Notes under the pieces: model-generated
What the model saw: only the letters and a program-made list of their open reading frames with translations
Database searches by the model: none
What the model was told of the DNA's origin: nothing
Source: Pseudoroseomonas aestuarii
GTDB taxonomy: Bacteria > Pseudomonadota > Alphaproteobacteria > Acetobacterales > Acetobacteraceae
DNA length: 64,000 nt
Direction: 5' to 3'
Assembly (NCBI RefSeq): GCF_042651065.1
Contig: NZ_JBHSCH010000002.1
Span: forward strand, 1 to 64,000
Shown: piece by piece, positions 1 through 9,100 of the stretch
Numbering within the stretch: the first letter of the stretch is position 1
Layout: each line of letters opens with the position of its first letter
Translations under genes and position numbers: made by a program

Positions 1-543
1 GCAGCTTTCCGCCGCAGCGGCGGAAAGCTGCGCCTCGGCCTCGGCCCGGCGCGCCGCGATCTGCTCCAGCCGGGTCTGGCGGAAGGCGCCGGCCGCCTCG
101 CCCGCCGCGCCGGCCCGCGCCGCGGTGCCACGCAGGCGGCGCTCGATGGCGGCGATCTCCGCCTCCAGCACCCGCACCCCCGCCCCGAGCTCCGTCAGCC
201 GGCCATCGTCGATCCGCTCGTTCTGGATCTGGCCGAAGCGCGCCCCCCGCTCCAGCAGGCTGCCCGGCAGCCGCGGCTCGGCCTGCAGGATACCCTCGAC
301 GGGCGCGCGCAGGGCGAAGGGCGCGGCGCTGAGCACGGCCCGGGTGCTGGAGAAGGTGAAGAAGCGGTCCCACAGGAAGAGCAGGGCAGTGCCCAGGATC
401 AGCGCGCCGAGGCCTATCCGCAGAAGGCGCCCGACATTCCAGGAGGTGGCCGCGCGCGATCCGCTCTGGGCCGGAGCGGCCCCGGAACCCGTGAAGGCCG
501 CGCCCTGCGCCTCACCCTCCTGGAAGCTGACACTGTGAGACAT
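1..543 (-). CDS. HlyD-family membrane-fusion protein, N-terminal part (cut by window edge)
   Basis: The frame is open from an ATG at 543 to the window edge (181 codons, no stop). Residues 1-35 are a polar cytoplasmic tail. Residues about 36-57 are one hydrophobic segment ending LLFLWDRFF. Then comes a lipoyl/barrel-type stretch (TRAVLSAAPFALRAPVEG) and an Ala/Glu/Arg-rich coiled coil from about residue 105. That order is typical of HlyD or EmrA-like periplasmic adaptors of export systems, including exopolysaccharide ones. The rest of the protein and its partner genes lie outside the window. The gap 544-655 contains a small palindrome (TCACG-N4-CGTGA, 577-590) that could be an operator, but nothing else supports that. 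Confidence 0.7.
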   Translation of the reverse strand, partial: MSHSVSFQEGEAQGAAFTGSGAAPAQSGSRAATSWNVGRLLRIGLGALILGTALLFLWDRFFTFSSTRAVLSAAPFALRAPVEGILQAEPRLPGSLLERGARFGQIQNERIDDGRLTELGAGVRVLEAEIAAIERRLRGTAARAGAAGEAAGAFRQTRLEQIAARRAEAEAQLSAAAAESC

Positions 544-655
544 AGCAGATCACTTCGTTGTGACCACCGCTTTGTCTCACGGGTACGTGATGGAGTAAAG
601 AAATACTGAATAAACACAGGCTTGGCGTTTTCCCGGCATTTCTGGCGCCGGGAGC

Positions 656-685
656 AGGCCGGCCGGGCGATACCCCGGCCGGCCT
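656..685 (-). terminator. Intrinsic-type terminator of the betaine/choline ABC operon
   Basis: Perfect 12-bp stem (AGGCCGGCCGGG pairing with CCCGGCCGGCCT) with a 6-nt loop. It starts five bases after the stop codon of the binding-protein gene. There is no strong U tract, so termination is inferred from position and stem strength. Confidence 0.55.
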
Positions 686-690
686 TGCCG

Positions 691-1572
691 TCAGGCTGCC
701 TCCAGCCAGTCGTCCACGCGCTCGGCATTGGTCTCGATGTAGGAGGCCACCGCCTGGTCGTAGGACTTCTCCTGCGCCACCAGCATGGCGCTCTCCAGCT
801 CGTCGAGCGGCATGTTGAGGCGGGAGAGGAAGCCGGCCACCTTCGGGTTGGCCTCGCGCAGGCCCTGGCGGCCCAGCGCCAGCACCTCCTCGGCGGCGCC
901 CAGCGCGCCCTTCGGGTCGGCCAGGTAGCGCAGGTCGTACTTGCCGAACATCCAGTGCGGGCTCCAGGCGGTGGCCACCACCCAGCGCTCGCTGCGCATG
1001 GCGCGGTCCACCACGCTGAGCATGGCCGCCTCGCTGGCCTCCTGCAGGGTGTAGTCCTTCAGCCCGTAGGTGCCGACGGCCTCCTTGGAGAGGCGGGTCA
1101 GGCCGGCGCCGGGCTCGATGCCCTGGATGCGGCCGCGGAACTTCTCCTGCACCCCCGGCTTGGCCAGGTCGGCGATCGAGGCGACCTCCGCCTCCGGCAC
1201 GTAGGACGGCACCACCCAGCCCAGCTTGGCGCCGCTGTAGAGCGTGCCGAGGCGCTCGACCTTGCCTTCCACGCGCTTCCAGTAGTCGGCATGGGTCTGC
1301 GGCAGCCAGCACATCAGCATGGCGTCCACGTCGCCGCGGGTCAGGCCCTGGTAGAGCGGCGCCACGTCGGTCTGGATCAGCTCGACCTTGGTCTCCAGCC
1401 GGTCCTCGATCAGCTTGGCGGCGAGGCGGGTGATGAACTCGGCATCGGCCCAGGGGGCGAAGCCGAGCTTGATGCTGCCGGCCGGCTGCGCCCGCAGCAG
1501 GCCCGGAGACGCCAGGGGAGCGGCGAGGAGGCCGGCGGAGAGGCCGAGGAAGGTGCGCTTGTTGAGAAGCAT
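691..1572 (-). CDS. Choline/glycine-betaine ABC transporter substrate-binding protein
   Basis: Periplasmic ligand-binding component (OpuAC/ProX family), 293 aa. An export signal occupies residues 1-29 (Lys-Arg, then FLGLSAGLLAAPLASPGLLRA). The mature part begins GSIKLGFAPWADAEF, and an MLMCWLPQTHADYW motif resembles the Trp-containing ligand pocket of quaternary-amine binding proteins. The ATG at 1572 has GGAG seven bases upstream. It is the last gene of an ATPase-permease-binding protein operon and follows the permease by 101 bp containing a hairpin, so it may be expressed at a different level. The ligand (choline, betaine, carnitine or similar) cannot be fixed from sequence. Confidence 0.85.
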   Translation of the reverse strand: MLLNKRTFLGLSAGLLAAPLASPGLLRAQPAGSIKLGFAPWADAEFITRLAAKLIEDRLETKVELIQTDVAPLYQGLTRGDVDAMLMCWLPQTHADYWKRVEGKVERLGTLYSGAKLGWVVPSYVPEAEVASIADLAKPGVQEKFRGRIQGIEPGAGLTRLSKEAVGTYGLKDYTLQEASEAAMLSVVDRAMRSERWVVATAWSPHWMFGKYDLRYLADPKGALGAAEEVLALGRQGLREANPKVAGFLSRLNMPLDELESAMLVAQEKSYDQAVASYIETNAERVDDWLEAA

Positions 1573-1641
1573 GCGTGTCTCCTGTTGTTGGGGCGTGGCC
1601 GCAGGCCCGCCCGGGAACTTGCAGAAGGAAAAGAAGGGGGC

Positions 1642-1663
1642 CCGGGGGAATTCCTTCCCCCGG
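1642..1663 (-). terminator. Hairpin between permease and binding-protein genes
   Basis: CCGGGGGAA and TTCCCCCGG form a perfect 9-bp stem with a 4-nt loop in the spacer inside the operon. On the minus strand a pyrimidine-rich tail follows. It may be a partial terminator or an mRNA-stabilising processing hairpin that changes the ratio of binding protein to ATPase/permease. Confidence 0.4.
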
Positions 1664-1673
1664 CTACGGCTTG

Positions 1674-2540
1674 TCACCCGCGCCCCGCGAAAAGCTGGCG
1701 GAACCGGAAGCCGTGTCCGGCCTGCCCGAAGCTCTGCGTGATCCGGTCGAGCAGCACGGCCAGGACGACGACGGCGAGCCCGCCCTCGAAGCCGGTGCCG
1801 ACATCGAGCCGCTGGATGCCGGTGAGCACGGTGTTGCCGAGCCCCCCCGCGCCGATCATCGAGGCGATGACCACCATGGAGAGGGAGAGCATGATGGTCT
1901 GGTTGATGCCGGCCATGATCGAGGGCAGGGCGTTCGGGATCTGCACCTTCAGCAGCAGCTGCGCGGGGGTGCAGCCGAAGGCGAGCCCGGCCTCGATGAA
2001 CTCGGCATGCACCTGGCGGATGCCGAGGTTGGTCAGCCGCACCACCGGCGGCATGGCGAAGATGACGGTGGCGATGGTGCCCGGCACGGCGCCGAGGCCG
2101 AAGAACATGGCGGCCGGGATCAGGTAGACGAAGGCCGGCATGGTCTGCATCAGGTCGAGCGCCGGGCGCGCCACCATCTGCACCGCATTGCTGCGCGCCA
2201 TGGCGATGCCGAGCGGCACGCCGAGCGCGATGGCGATGAGCGTGGCGGCGAGGACGAGGGAGAGCGTCTCCATCATCCGCTCCCACAGCCCCATGCCGCC
2301 GATCAGCAGCAGGGCCGCGATGGCGAAGAGGGCGAACTTCCAGCCCACCCGCCACAGCGCCAGCAGCGCGATGGCGATGACGGCCACCGGCAGCGGCAGG
2401 CCGGTCAACCCGTCGCGGATGCCGTCGGTGACGAAGCCGATGCCGGCGGCGATGCCGTCCAGCGCCGGCGTGAAATGGTCGAGCACATAGTTGACGACGG
2501 CATCGGCGCCGTCACCGATGCCAAGGTCGAGATCCTGCAT
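1674..2540 (-). CDS. Choline/glycine-betaine ABC transporter permease
   Basis: Inner-membrane channel subunit of the ProW/OpuAB family, 288 aa, with about six to seven hydrophobic segments. The family EAA-like loop is visible in the second half (FIEAGLAFGCTPAQLLLKVQ), followed by IPNALPSIMAGINQTIM, which is strongly conserved in ProW proteins. The ATG at 2540 lies 12 bp after the ATPase stop, so the two are probably co-transcribed and translationally coupled. Confidence 0.9.
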   Translation of the reverse strand: MQDLDLGIGDGADAVVNYVLDHFTPALDGIAAGIGFVTDGIRDGLTGLPLPVAVIAIALLALWRVGWKFALFAIAALLLIGGMGLWERMMETLSLVLAATLIAIALGVPLGIAMARSNAVQMVARPALDLMQTMPAFVYLIPAAMFFGLGAVPGTIATVIFAMPPVVRLTNLGIRQVHAEFIEAGLAFGCTPAQLLLKVQIPNALPSIMAGINQTIMLSLSMVVIASMIGAGGLGNTVLTGIQRLDVGTGFEGGLAVVVLAVLLDRITQSFGQAGHGFRFRQLFAGRG

Positions 2541-2552
2541 GGGGTGCGGTCC

Positions 2553-3791
2553 TCAGTTGCCGGAGCGGTCGAGCGACATCAGCAGGGCGGACTTGCTGAT
2601 CGAGCCGACATAGCGGCGCTCGGCATCCACCACCGGCACGGGGTGCGGGCTCTGCGCCACGCGGCCCATCACGTCGGAGAGGGTGTCGGCGGCGTCGATC
2701 GGCTGCACATCGGCCAGGAAGGCGCGGTGGTAGGGGTCTGCCTCGCCGCTGCGCGCGGCGCGGGAGAGCGATTCGGCGCTGACCATGCCGTGGTACTTCT
2801 TGTCCCGCCCGACGACGATGGCGAAGTCCCGGTCGTGCCGGCGCATCCGCTCCAGCGCGGCGGGGATGGCCATGCCGCGGCGCTCGATCAGCGTCACCTG
2901 CGTCTCGCGGGCGATGTCGCCGGCGCGGAACACCTGGCTGACATCGACGTTGCGGAAGAAGGAGCGGACATAGTCGTTGGCCGGCTTCGTCACGATCTCG
3001 TCCGGCGTGCCCACCTGCACCACCACGCCGTGCTGCATGATGGCGATGCGGTCGCCGATGCGCATGGCCTCGTCGAGGTCGTGGCTGACGAAGATGATGG
3101 TGCGGCTCTGCTCGGATTGCAGGCGCAGCAGCTCGTCCTGCATCTCGGTACGGATCAGCGGGTCGAGGGCGGAGAAGGCCTCGTCCATCAGCAGCACGGT
3201 GGGCTCGCTCGCCAGGGCGCGGGCGAGGCCGACGCGCTGCTTCATGCCGCCCGAGAGCTGGTCCGGCCGGCTCTGCGCATAGGCGTCGAGGCCCACGCCG
3301 CGCAACGCGGCCATCGCCTTGGCATGGCGCTCAGCCTCGGCCACGCCGGCCACTTCCAGGCCGAAGGCGGCGTTGTCCAGCACGGTGCGGTTGGGCAGCA
3401 GGGCGAAGGACTGGAACACCATGCTCATGTCGCGCCGGCGCAGCTCGATCAGCTCGCGCTTCGACATGCGGGTGATGTCCTGGCCCTCGACCAGGATCGC
3501 GCCGGCGGAGGGCTCGATCAGCCGGTTGATCAGCCGCAGCAGGGTGGACTTGCCGGAGCCCGAGAGGCCCATGATGACGAAGATCTCGCCGGCATGGATG
3601 TCGAAGCTGGCATCGTTGACGCCGACCGTGCAGCCGGTCTCGGCGTGGATCTCATCCTTCGTGCGGCCCTCGCGGACCATCCGGATGGCGTCGTCCGGCT
3701 GGTCGCCGAACACCTTGAAGACGTTGCGAAGCGCGATCTTCACCGGCGGCGGGGCGTCGTCGCCCGGCCGGGTGGGGGTTTCTGTTTCCAT
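2553..3791 (-). CDS. Glycine-betaine/choline ABC transporter ATP-binding protein with CBS domains
   Basis: ProV/OpuAA-type ATPase, 412 aa. The Walker A is GLSGSGKST, the signature LSGGMKQRVGLARAL and the Walker B LLMDEAFSALD. The N-terminal extension with DDAIRMVREGRTKDEI is the linker typical of this subfamily. The C-terminal about 120 residues form a CBS pair, which in OpuA-type transporters senses ionic strength or nucleotides. The start at 3791 has GAGGA upstream; a longer open frame upstream is low-complexity and not protein-like. It is the first gene of the operon, transcribed away from the cobalamin block. Confidence 0.9.
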   Translation of the reverse strand: METETPTRPGDDAPPPVKIALRNVFKVFGDQPDDAIRMVREGRTKDEIHAETGCTVGVNDASFDIHAGEIFVIMGLSGSGKSTLLRLINRLIEPSAGAILVEGQDITRMSKRELIELRRRDMSMVFQSFALLPNRTVLDNAAFGLEVAGVAEAERHAKAMAALRGVGLDAYAQSRPDQLSGGMKQRVGLARALASEPTVLLMDEAFSALDPLIRTEMQDELLRLQSEQSRTIIFVSHDLDEAMRIGDRIAIMQHGVVVQVGTPDEIVTKPANDYVRSFFRNVDVSQVFRAGDIARETQVTLIERRGMAIPAALERMRRHDRDFAIVVGRDKKYHGMVSAESLSRAARSGEADPYHRAFLADVQPIDAADTLSDVMGRVAQSPHPVPVVDAERRYVGSISKSALLMSLDRSGN

Positions 3792-4235
3792 GCGTCCTCG
3801 TGGTCTGCCGTCCGCCGGGCGGTCGGCATCACCTCCATGGGGTGGGTCGGAAGGCGGGGCCTGAACGGACCGGCAGCCCGAACAGGCCGAAAGGGGTCCA
3901 AGGCCATCCGGCCCGCCCCAAAAAAGACACATTGCTGTGCCGCCGCCTCATAGGTTGCAGAGGCTTTAAACGAGCCGGCTGAAATTGTCCAGCCCAAAGG
4001 CAAAATCATCCTGCCCGCGGTCTTCCCCTGGAACAATCAAGAGACCGGGAGCCACGAGAATATGCCGGCAGGAGGCACGGATATTTCATGAGAAAATAAA
4101 ACAACGCGCTTTCTATTGCTCCCTTCGATGCGAGCCCGGACTCATATTGTATTCACCATGCCCATCGGTATGGTTCAAAGAACCGAAAACATCCCGGCAA
4201 GTAGCCTGCAAGCTGCGGCGGGAGCGAGAGAGGGT
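3792..4235. other. Divergent intergenic region without a recognisable gene
   Basis: No convincing coding frame on either strand. Part of it (about 4075-4160) is distinctly AT-richer than the surroundings, as expected for promoters or regulator sites. It separates the leftward ABC operon from the rightward riboswitch-controlled cob operon, so it should carry the ABC-operon promoter. I could not assign that promoter or a BetI-like operator with confidence. Confidence 0.5.
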
Positions 4236-4264
4236 TTGACTCCCGGCCCCGCCGCCGCCTACCA
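4236..4264 (+). promoter_or_regulatory. Candidate sigma-70-type promoter of the riboswitch-controlled cob operon
   Basis: TTGACT (4236-4241), a 17-bp spacer, then CTACCA (4259-4264). The predicted start about seven bases later falls at 4270, the first helix of the cobalamin riboswitch. That agreement is the main support; the -10 is weak. Confidence 0.45.
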
Positions 4265-4268
4265 AACC

Positions 4269-4454
4269 GGCGATGGTCCTTCCGTCCGCGGAAGGTGAAA
4301 AGGGAATGCGGTGACGGGCGGCAGCGCCCCAGGCCGCGGCTGCCCCCGCAACTGTAGGCGGAGAGCGGATCGCCACCATGCCACTGGCGCCACGCGGCGC
4401 CGGGAAGGCCGGCGCTCCGTGCCTGATCCGCGAGCCAGGAGACCTGCCATCGCC
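4269..4454 (+). promoter_or_regulatory. Cobalamin (B12) riboswitch
   Basis: The conserved core elements occur in order: GGTGAAAAGGGAAT (4293-4306 region), GGCTGCCCCCGCAACTGT, GCCACTG, GGGAAGG, and the B12 box AGCCAGGAGACCTGCC ending at 4448. The closing P1 helix is perfect: GGCGATGG (4269-4276) with CCATCGCC (4447-4454). In this class adenosylcobalamin binding represses downstream expression. The 160 bp to the first start codon hold GC-rich inverted repeats (for example GGCACC with GGTGCC at 4577-4592) that could form the expression platform. It sits directly upstream of a cobalt/cobalamin gene set, as expected. Confidence 0.95.
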
Positions 4455-4614
4455 ATCGGATCGTGCCACCGGGCGGGGTGCCCCGGCGGGCGGCGATGTG
4501 CCCGGGCATCCACCCCCGGGCGCCTCGACCCGGCGCCGGAGACGGCACGGGCGGTCGGCACCTCATGCGCGCCAGGCACCCCCGGGTGCCACCTGTTCAG
4601 GGCTGAGGTCACGG

Positions 4615-5022
4615 ATGCCGGATACCCCCCTTCCCGCCAAGCCGGTGCTGCTGGTCTGCACCACCTGCCGCGCCGGGCGCACGCTAGAGGAAGGCGAGAC
4701 GCCCCCCGGCCGCCACCTGCTCGCGGCGCTGGAACAGGCGCTGGCCGCCCACCCGGCGCCGCCGGTGGAACTGCGCCCCGTCACCTGCCTCTCCGTCTGC
4801 CAGCAGGGCTGCGCCGCCGCGATGACGCAGCCGGGCAAGTGGAGCTATCTGCTCGGCCGCCTCTCCCCCGCCCTGGCCGCCGACCTGCTGGCCTATGGCG
4901 AGACCTATGCGGCGCACGCCACCGGCGCCGTGCTGCCCTCCCGCCGCCCGGATTCGCTGCGCAGCGTGGTGCTGGGCCGCCTCCCCTCGCTGACCGAGAC
5001 CCCAAAGGAGAACGCCGCATGA
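4615..5022 (+). CDS. DUF1636 metal-binding protein, first gene of the B12-riboswitch operon
   Basis: 135 aa. Cys15 and Cys18 (CTTC) and Cys58, Cys62 and Cys66 (CLSVCQQGC) make a thioredoxin-like ferredoxin pattern, so a 2Fe-2S cluster or bound metal is plausible. The ATG at 4615 has GAGGT a few bases upstream; a longer in-frame extension would run into the riboswitch and is rejected. The stop overlaps the cobW start as ATGA, implying coupling. DUF1636 genes recur in cob loci, so a role in cobalt handling or cobalamin assembly is inferred. The biochemical function is unknown. Confidence 0.8.
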   Translation: MPDTPLPAKPVLLVCTTCRAGRTLEEGETPPGRHLLAALEQALAAHPAPPVELRPVTCLSVCQQGCAAAMTQPGKWSYLLGRLSPALAADLLAYGETYAAHATGAVLPSRRPDSLRSVVLGRLPSLTETPKENAA

Positions 5023-6050
5023 GCGCGCTGGAAAAAGTGCCCGCCACCATCGTCACCGGCTTCCTCGGCGCGGGAAAGACCACGCTGCTGCGCCACCTGA
5101 TGCAGCACGCCGATGGGCGCCGCATCGCCATCATCGTCAACGAGTTCGGCAGCCTCGGCGTCGATGGCGAGACGCTGAAGGATTGCGGCATCCCCGGCTG
5201 CGAGGCGGAGAACATCGTCGAGCTCGCCAATGGCTGCCTCTGCTGCACCGTGGCGGACGATTTCATCCCCACCATCGAGGCGCTGCTCGGCCGCGCCAAC
5301 CCGCCCGAGCACATCCTGATCGAGACCTCCGGCCTCGCTTTGCCCAAGCCGCTGATCAAGGCGTTCAACTGGCCTGCCATCCGCTCCCGCGTCACGGTCG
5401 ATGGCGTGGTGACGGTGGTGGACGGCCCCGCCGCCGCCGAGGGCCGCTTCGCCGACGACCCGGAGGCCGTCGCCGCCCAGCGTGCCGCCGACCCCTCGCT
5501 CGACCACGACAACCCGCTCGCGGAAGTATTCGAGGACCAGCTCGCGAGCGCCGACATCGTCGTGCTCAACAAGGCCGACCTGCTGGACGAGGCGGCGCTG
5601 GCGCGGCTGCGCGCCGAGATCGCGCCGCACCTGCCGCGCGCGGTGAAGATGGTGCCCGCCCGCGAGGGCGCGCTCCCGCCCGACATTCTGCTCGGCCTCA
5701 ACGCCGCCGCCGAGGACGACCTCGCCGCCCGCCCCTCGCACCACGACGCGGAGGATGGCGCGCATGAGCACGACGATTTCGAGAGTTTTGTTCTTGTCCT
5801 GCCGGAATACGACTCGGCCGACGAACTTCTGCACCGCCTTCCAGAGATCGCTGCGCGGCACGACATCCTGCGCATCAAGGGCTTCGTGCGGCTGAAGGGC
5901 AAGCCGATGCGGCTGGCGGTGCAGGGTGTCGGCCGCCGCTTCCGTCACCATTTCGACCAGGCCTGGAAGGATGACCGCGACGGGCATCTCGTTGTCATCG
6001 GGCAGGCGGGGATGGATCAGGAGGCCATCGCCAAGGCCATCCTGAAGTAA
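5019..6050 (+). CDS. cobW: CobW-type G3E GTPase (cobalt metallochaperone)
   Basis: 343 aa COG0523 GTPase. Walker A GFLGAGKTTLL lies at residues 14-24, the metal-binding GCLCC at 72-76 and a guanine-specificity NKAD around 187. A His/Asp-rich stretch (HHDAEDGAHEHDD) precedes the C-terminal CobW domain. CobW-family proteins are thought to deliver Co2+ for insertion into the corrin ring by CobNST. It lies between DUF1636 and cobN under the riboswitch, which supports the cobalt rather than zinc subgroup. Confidence 0.92.
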   Translation: MSALEKVPATIVTGFLGAGKTTLLRHLMQHADGRRIAIIVNEFGSLGVDGETLKDCGIPGCEAENIVELANGCLCCTVADDFIPTIEALLGRANPPEHILIETSGLALPKPLIKAFNWPAIRSRVTVDGVVTVVDGPAAAEGRFADDPEAVAAQRAADPSLDHDNPLAEVFEDQLASADIVVLNKADLLDEAALARLRAEIAPHLPRAVKMVPAREGALPPDILLGLNAAAEDDLAARPSHHDAEDGAHEHDDFESFVLVLPEYDSADELLHRLPEIAARHDILRIKGFVRLKGKPMRLAVQGVGRRFRHHFDQAWKDDRDGHLVVIGQAGMDQEAIAKAILK

Positions 6051-6054
6051 GAAT

Positions 6055-6150
6055 CTTCTTTTTCTGAAGAAAAAGAAGCAAAAAGACTTTTCGAGTTTGG
6101 CGCGCCGCCAACTGACAAAAGTTTTTTGGTTCTTTTTTCCAAAAAAGAAC
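6055..6150. repeat. Composite inverted-repeat element, copy 1 (cobW-cobN gap)
   Basis: Two hairpins face each other. Left stem: CTTCTTTTTC/GAAAAAGAAG (6055-6078, 4-nt loop). Right stem: GTTCTTTTTT/AAAAAAGAAC (6129-6150, 2-nt loop). The segment between them, with AAAAAGACTTTT, GTTTGGCG and its inverted counterpart CGCCAACTGACAAAAG, makes the whole element one imperfect palindrome. It is strikingly A/T-rich against the host genome. It ends seven bases before the cobN ATG, with GGAA as possible SD just outside the stem. Homologous copies lie at 12056-12171 (inverted) and 16107-16182. Confidence 0.85.
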
Positions 6151-6157
6151 GGAACTG

Positions 6158-9100
6158 ATGCACCTCCTGGTCCGCGAGACACGCAGCCTGGACGAGACGG
6201 AGCAGGCCGAGGATCTCGGCCACGCCCCGGCCGACCTCGTGCTGCTCTCCTTCAGCGACAGCGACCTCGGCGCCGCCGCCATGGGCTGGTCGATGCTGGC
6301 GGAGCCGCGGCCCTCGCTGCGGCTGGCCAATCTCGGGCGGCTGCGCCATCCGCTCTCGGTGGATCTCTACGCGGAGGAGACGCTAGCGCGTTCGCGGGCC
6401 GTCGTCATCCGCCTGCTGGGCGGGCTGGAATACTGGCGCTACGGCGCCGAGGAAGTCGCCGCCCTCTGCCGGCGCGAGGGCATCCCCCTCGCCCTCCTCC
6501 CCGGCTGCGGGCGGGACGACGCGAAGCTCGCCGCCCTCTCCACCATGCCACCCGCCCTCCATGCGCGGCTGGATGCGCTGCTGCTGGCCGGCGGGCCGGA
6601 GAACCTGGCCGCCGCGCTGCGCCTCGCTGGCCATGCCGCGGGCCTCGGCGCGGATGACGGCGCCGCCCCGCTTCCCCTGCCGCCGGCCGGCGAGCACCCG
6701 CTCGGCCTGGAGGAGAACGACCCCCAGGCCGTCATCGTCTTCTACCGCTCGCATCTCGTCTCGGGCGACATCGCGCCGATGCTGGCGCTCGCCGCCGCCT
6801 TGCGGGAACGTGGCCTGCGCGTGCGCGGCCTCTACGCCGCCAGCCTGAAAGAGCCCGCCTCCGCCGCGCTGGTGCAGGAGCGCCTGGCGGCATGGCGCCC
6901 CGCCGTGGTGCTGAACGCCACCGCCTTCTCCGCCCGGCAGGATGGCGCCTCGCCGCTGGAAGCCGCCGGCGCGCCCGTGCTGCAACTCATCCTCTCCGGC
7001 GCCGCGCGCGAGCTCTGGGCCGCATCGTCGCGCGGCCTGTCGCAGAGCGACCTCGCCATGCAGGTGGTGCTGCCGGAGCTGGATGGCCGCCTGCTCACCG
7101 CCGCCATCGGCTTCAAGGCGGAGGCCCCGCCTTTGCCGGGACTGGAGCAGTCCCGCACCCTGCTGGCGCCGGACGCGGCGGGCATCGCCCTCGCCGCCGA
7201 GCGCGCCCTGGGCTGGGCGCGCCTCGCCGCCACGCCGCGCGCGGCGCGCCGCGTGGCGGTGCTGCTCTCGGACTATCCGGCGGTGGGCGGGCAGGCGGGG
7301 CACGCGGTGGGGCTCGATTCCTTTGCCAGCCTCGCCGCTTTGCTCGAGGATCTTTCCGCCTCCGGCTACACGCTGGGCGAGGAACGGCCCGATGCCGAAG
7401 CCCTGGCGCGGGCGCTGACGCGCGGCGAGGCCGCCCCGCTCGTCACCCTGGCCGAGTATCGCGCCGCCCTCGCCACCCTGCCCGCCGAACTGGCGGAACA
7501 GATTACCGCCGCCTGGGGCGACCCGGCGGAGGACCCCGCCTGCCGGGAGGGCGCCTTCCGCTTCCGCCATCTCCGCCTCGGCAACCTCCTGCTGGCGGTG
7601 CAGCCGGATCGTGGCGGCGCGCTGGACCGTTCCGCCGCCTATCACGACCCGGACACGCCGCCGCGCCACGCCTATGCCGCCTTCTACCTCGCGCTGCGGG
7701 GCCGGGCGGAGGCGCTGGTGCATCTCGGCACCCATGGCACGCTGGAATGGCTGCCGGGCAAGGCCGTGGCGCTCTCCGAGGCTTGCGCCCCTGCCGCGCT
7801 GCTGGGCGGGCTGCCTGTGGTCTATCCCTTCATCGCCAACAATCCGGGCGAGGCCGCCGTGGCGCGCCGCCGCCTCGGCGCCGTGACGATCGGCCACCTG
7901 ACGCCGCCGCTGAAATCCGCCACCCAGCACGGCGCCGCCGCCGAGCTCGAGCGGCTGATCGACGAATACGCCGCCGCCGACGGGCTGGACCGCCGCCGCA
8001 CCGCCCTGCTCCGCCGCGCCATCCTGGAGCGCGCCGAGGCGGCCGGTCTGCTGGAGGAAGGCCACATCCCGCGCGACATCCCGGAGGAGGAGGCGCTCTC
8101 CCGCCTCGACGCCTGGCTGTGCGACGTGAAGGAACTCCAGATCCGCGACGGGCTGCACGTCTTCGGCCGCGCCCCCGCGCCGGAGCGCCGCGCCCTGCTG
8201 CTGGAGGCGCTCTCCCGCGCCACGCCGGGCTTCGACGCCGCCCGGCTCGATGCCTCCCCCCCCGCCGAGCGGCAGGCGCTGCTCGACGCGCTCGATGGCC
8301 GCTTCATCCCCCCCGGCCCCGCCGGCGCCCCCACCCGCGGCCGCGCCGACGTGCTGCCAACGGGGAGAAATCTCTACAGCATCGACCCGCGCGGCGTGCC
8401 CACCCGCTCCGCCCTGGCCCTGGCCGAGAAGGCCGCCGAGGAGCTGCTGCGCCGCCACCGCCAGGAGCAGGGAGACTGGCCCCGCCACCTGATGCTCGAT
8501 CTCTGGGGCAGCGCCACGCTGCGCACCGGCGGCGAAGACCTGGCGCTGGCCCTGCTGCTGCTCGGCGCCCGCCCGGTGTGGGATGACACCTCGGCCCGCG
8601 TCACCGGCATCGAGATCACGCCGCTGGCGGTGCTGGACCGGCCGCGCGTCGATGTCACGCTGCGCATCTCCGGCGTGTTCCGCGATGCCTTCCCAGGCCA
8701 GATCGCGCTGTTCGACGCGGCGGTGCGCGCCATCGCGGCGCGCGACGAGGCGCCGGAGTGGAACCCCCTCGCCGCCGCCGCGCGCGGGCTGGAAGGGGCT
8801 GCGCTGCGGCAGGCCACGGCGCGCATCTTCGGCGCCGCCCCCGGCCAGTACGGCACGGGGGTGGAGGAGGTGCTGGCCAAGGGTGCCTGGGAGAGTCGCG
8901 AGGATCTCGGCCGCGCCTGGATCGCCGGCGCCGCCGCCGCCTATGGCGAGGGGCTGGACGGCACCGCCGCGCCCGAGGCCCTGCAGGCCCGGATCGCGCT
9001 CGCCGACGCCTTCCTGCACAGCCAGGACCATGCCGAGACGGACCTGCTGGACAGCCCGGAGGTGGCCTCCCATGCCGGGGGCTTCGCCGCCGCCGCCGCG

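Noticed and set aside
1575..3953. A 792-codon plus-strand frame across the ABC importer
   Set aside because: His/Asp/Arg-rich antisense shadow of the ATPase and permease genes, which carry complete family motifs on the minus strand.
4113..4612. ORFs over the cobalamin riboswitch
   Set aside because: The region is explained by a full riboswitch with a perfect P1; no protein-like composition.
5995..6349. Short minus-strand ORFs with KKEPKNFCQL-like peptides
   Set aside because: They translate the inverted-repeat element at 6055-6150. Similar peptides appear at the other two copies, so they are repeat artefacts.
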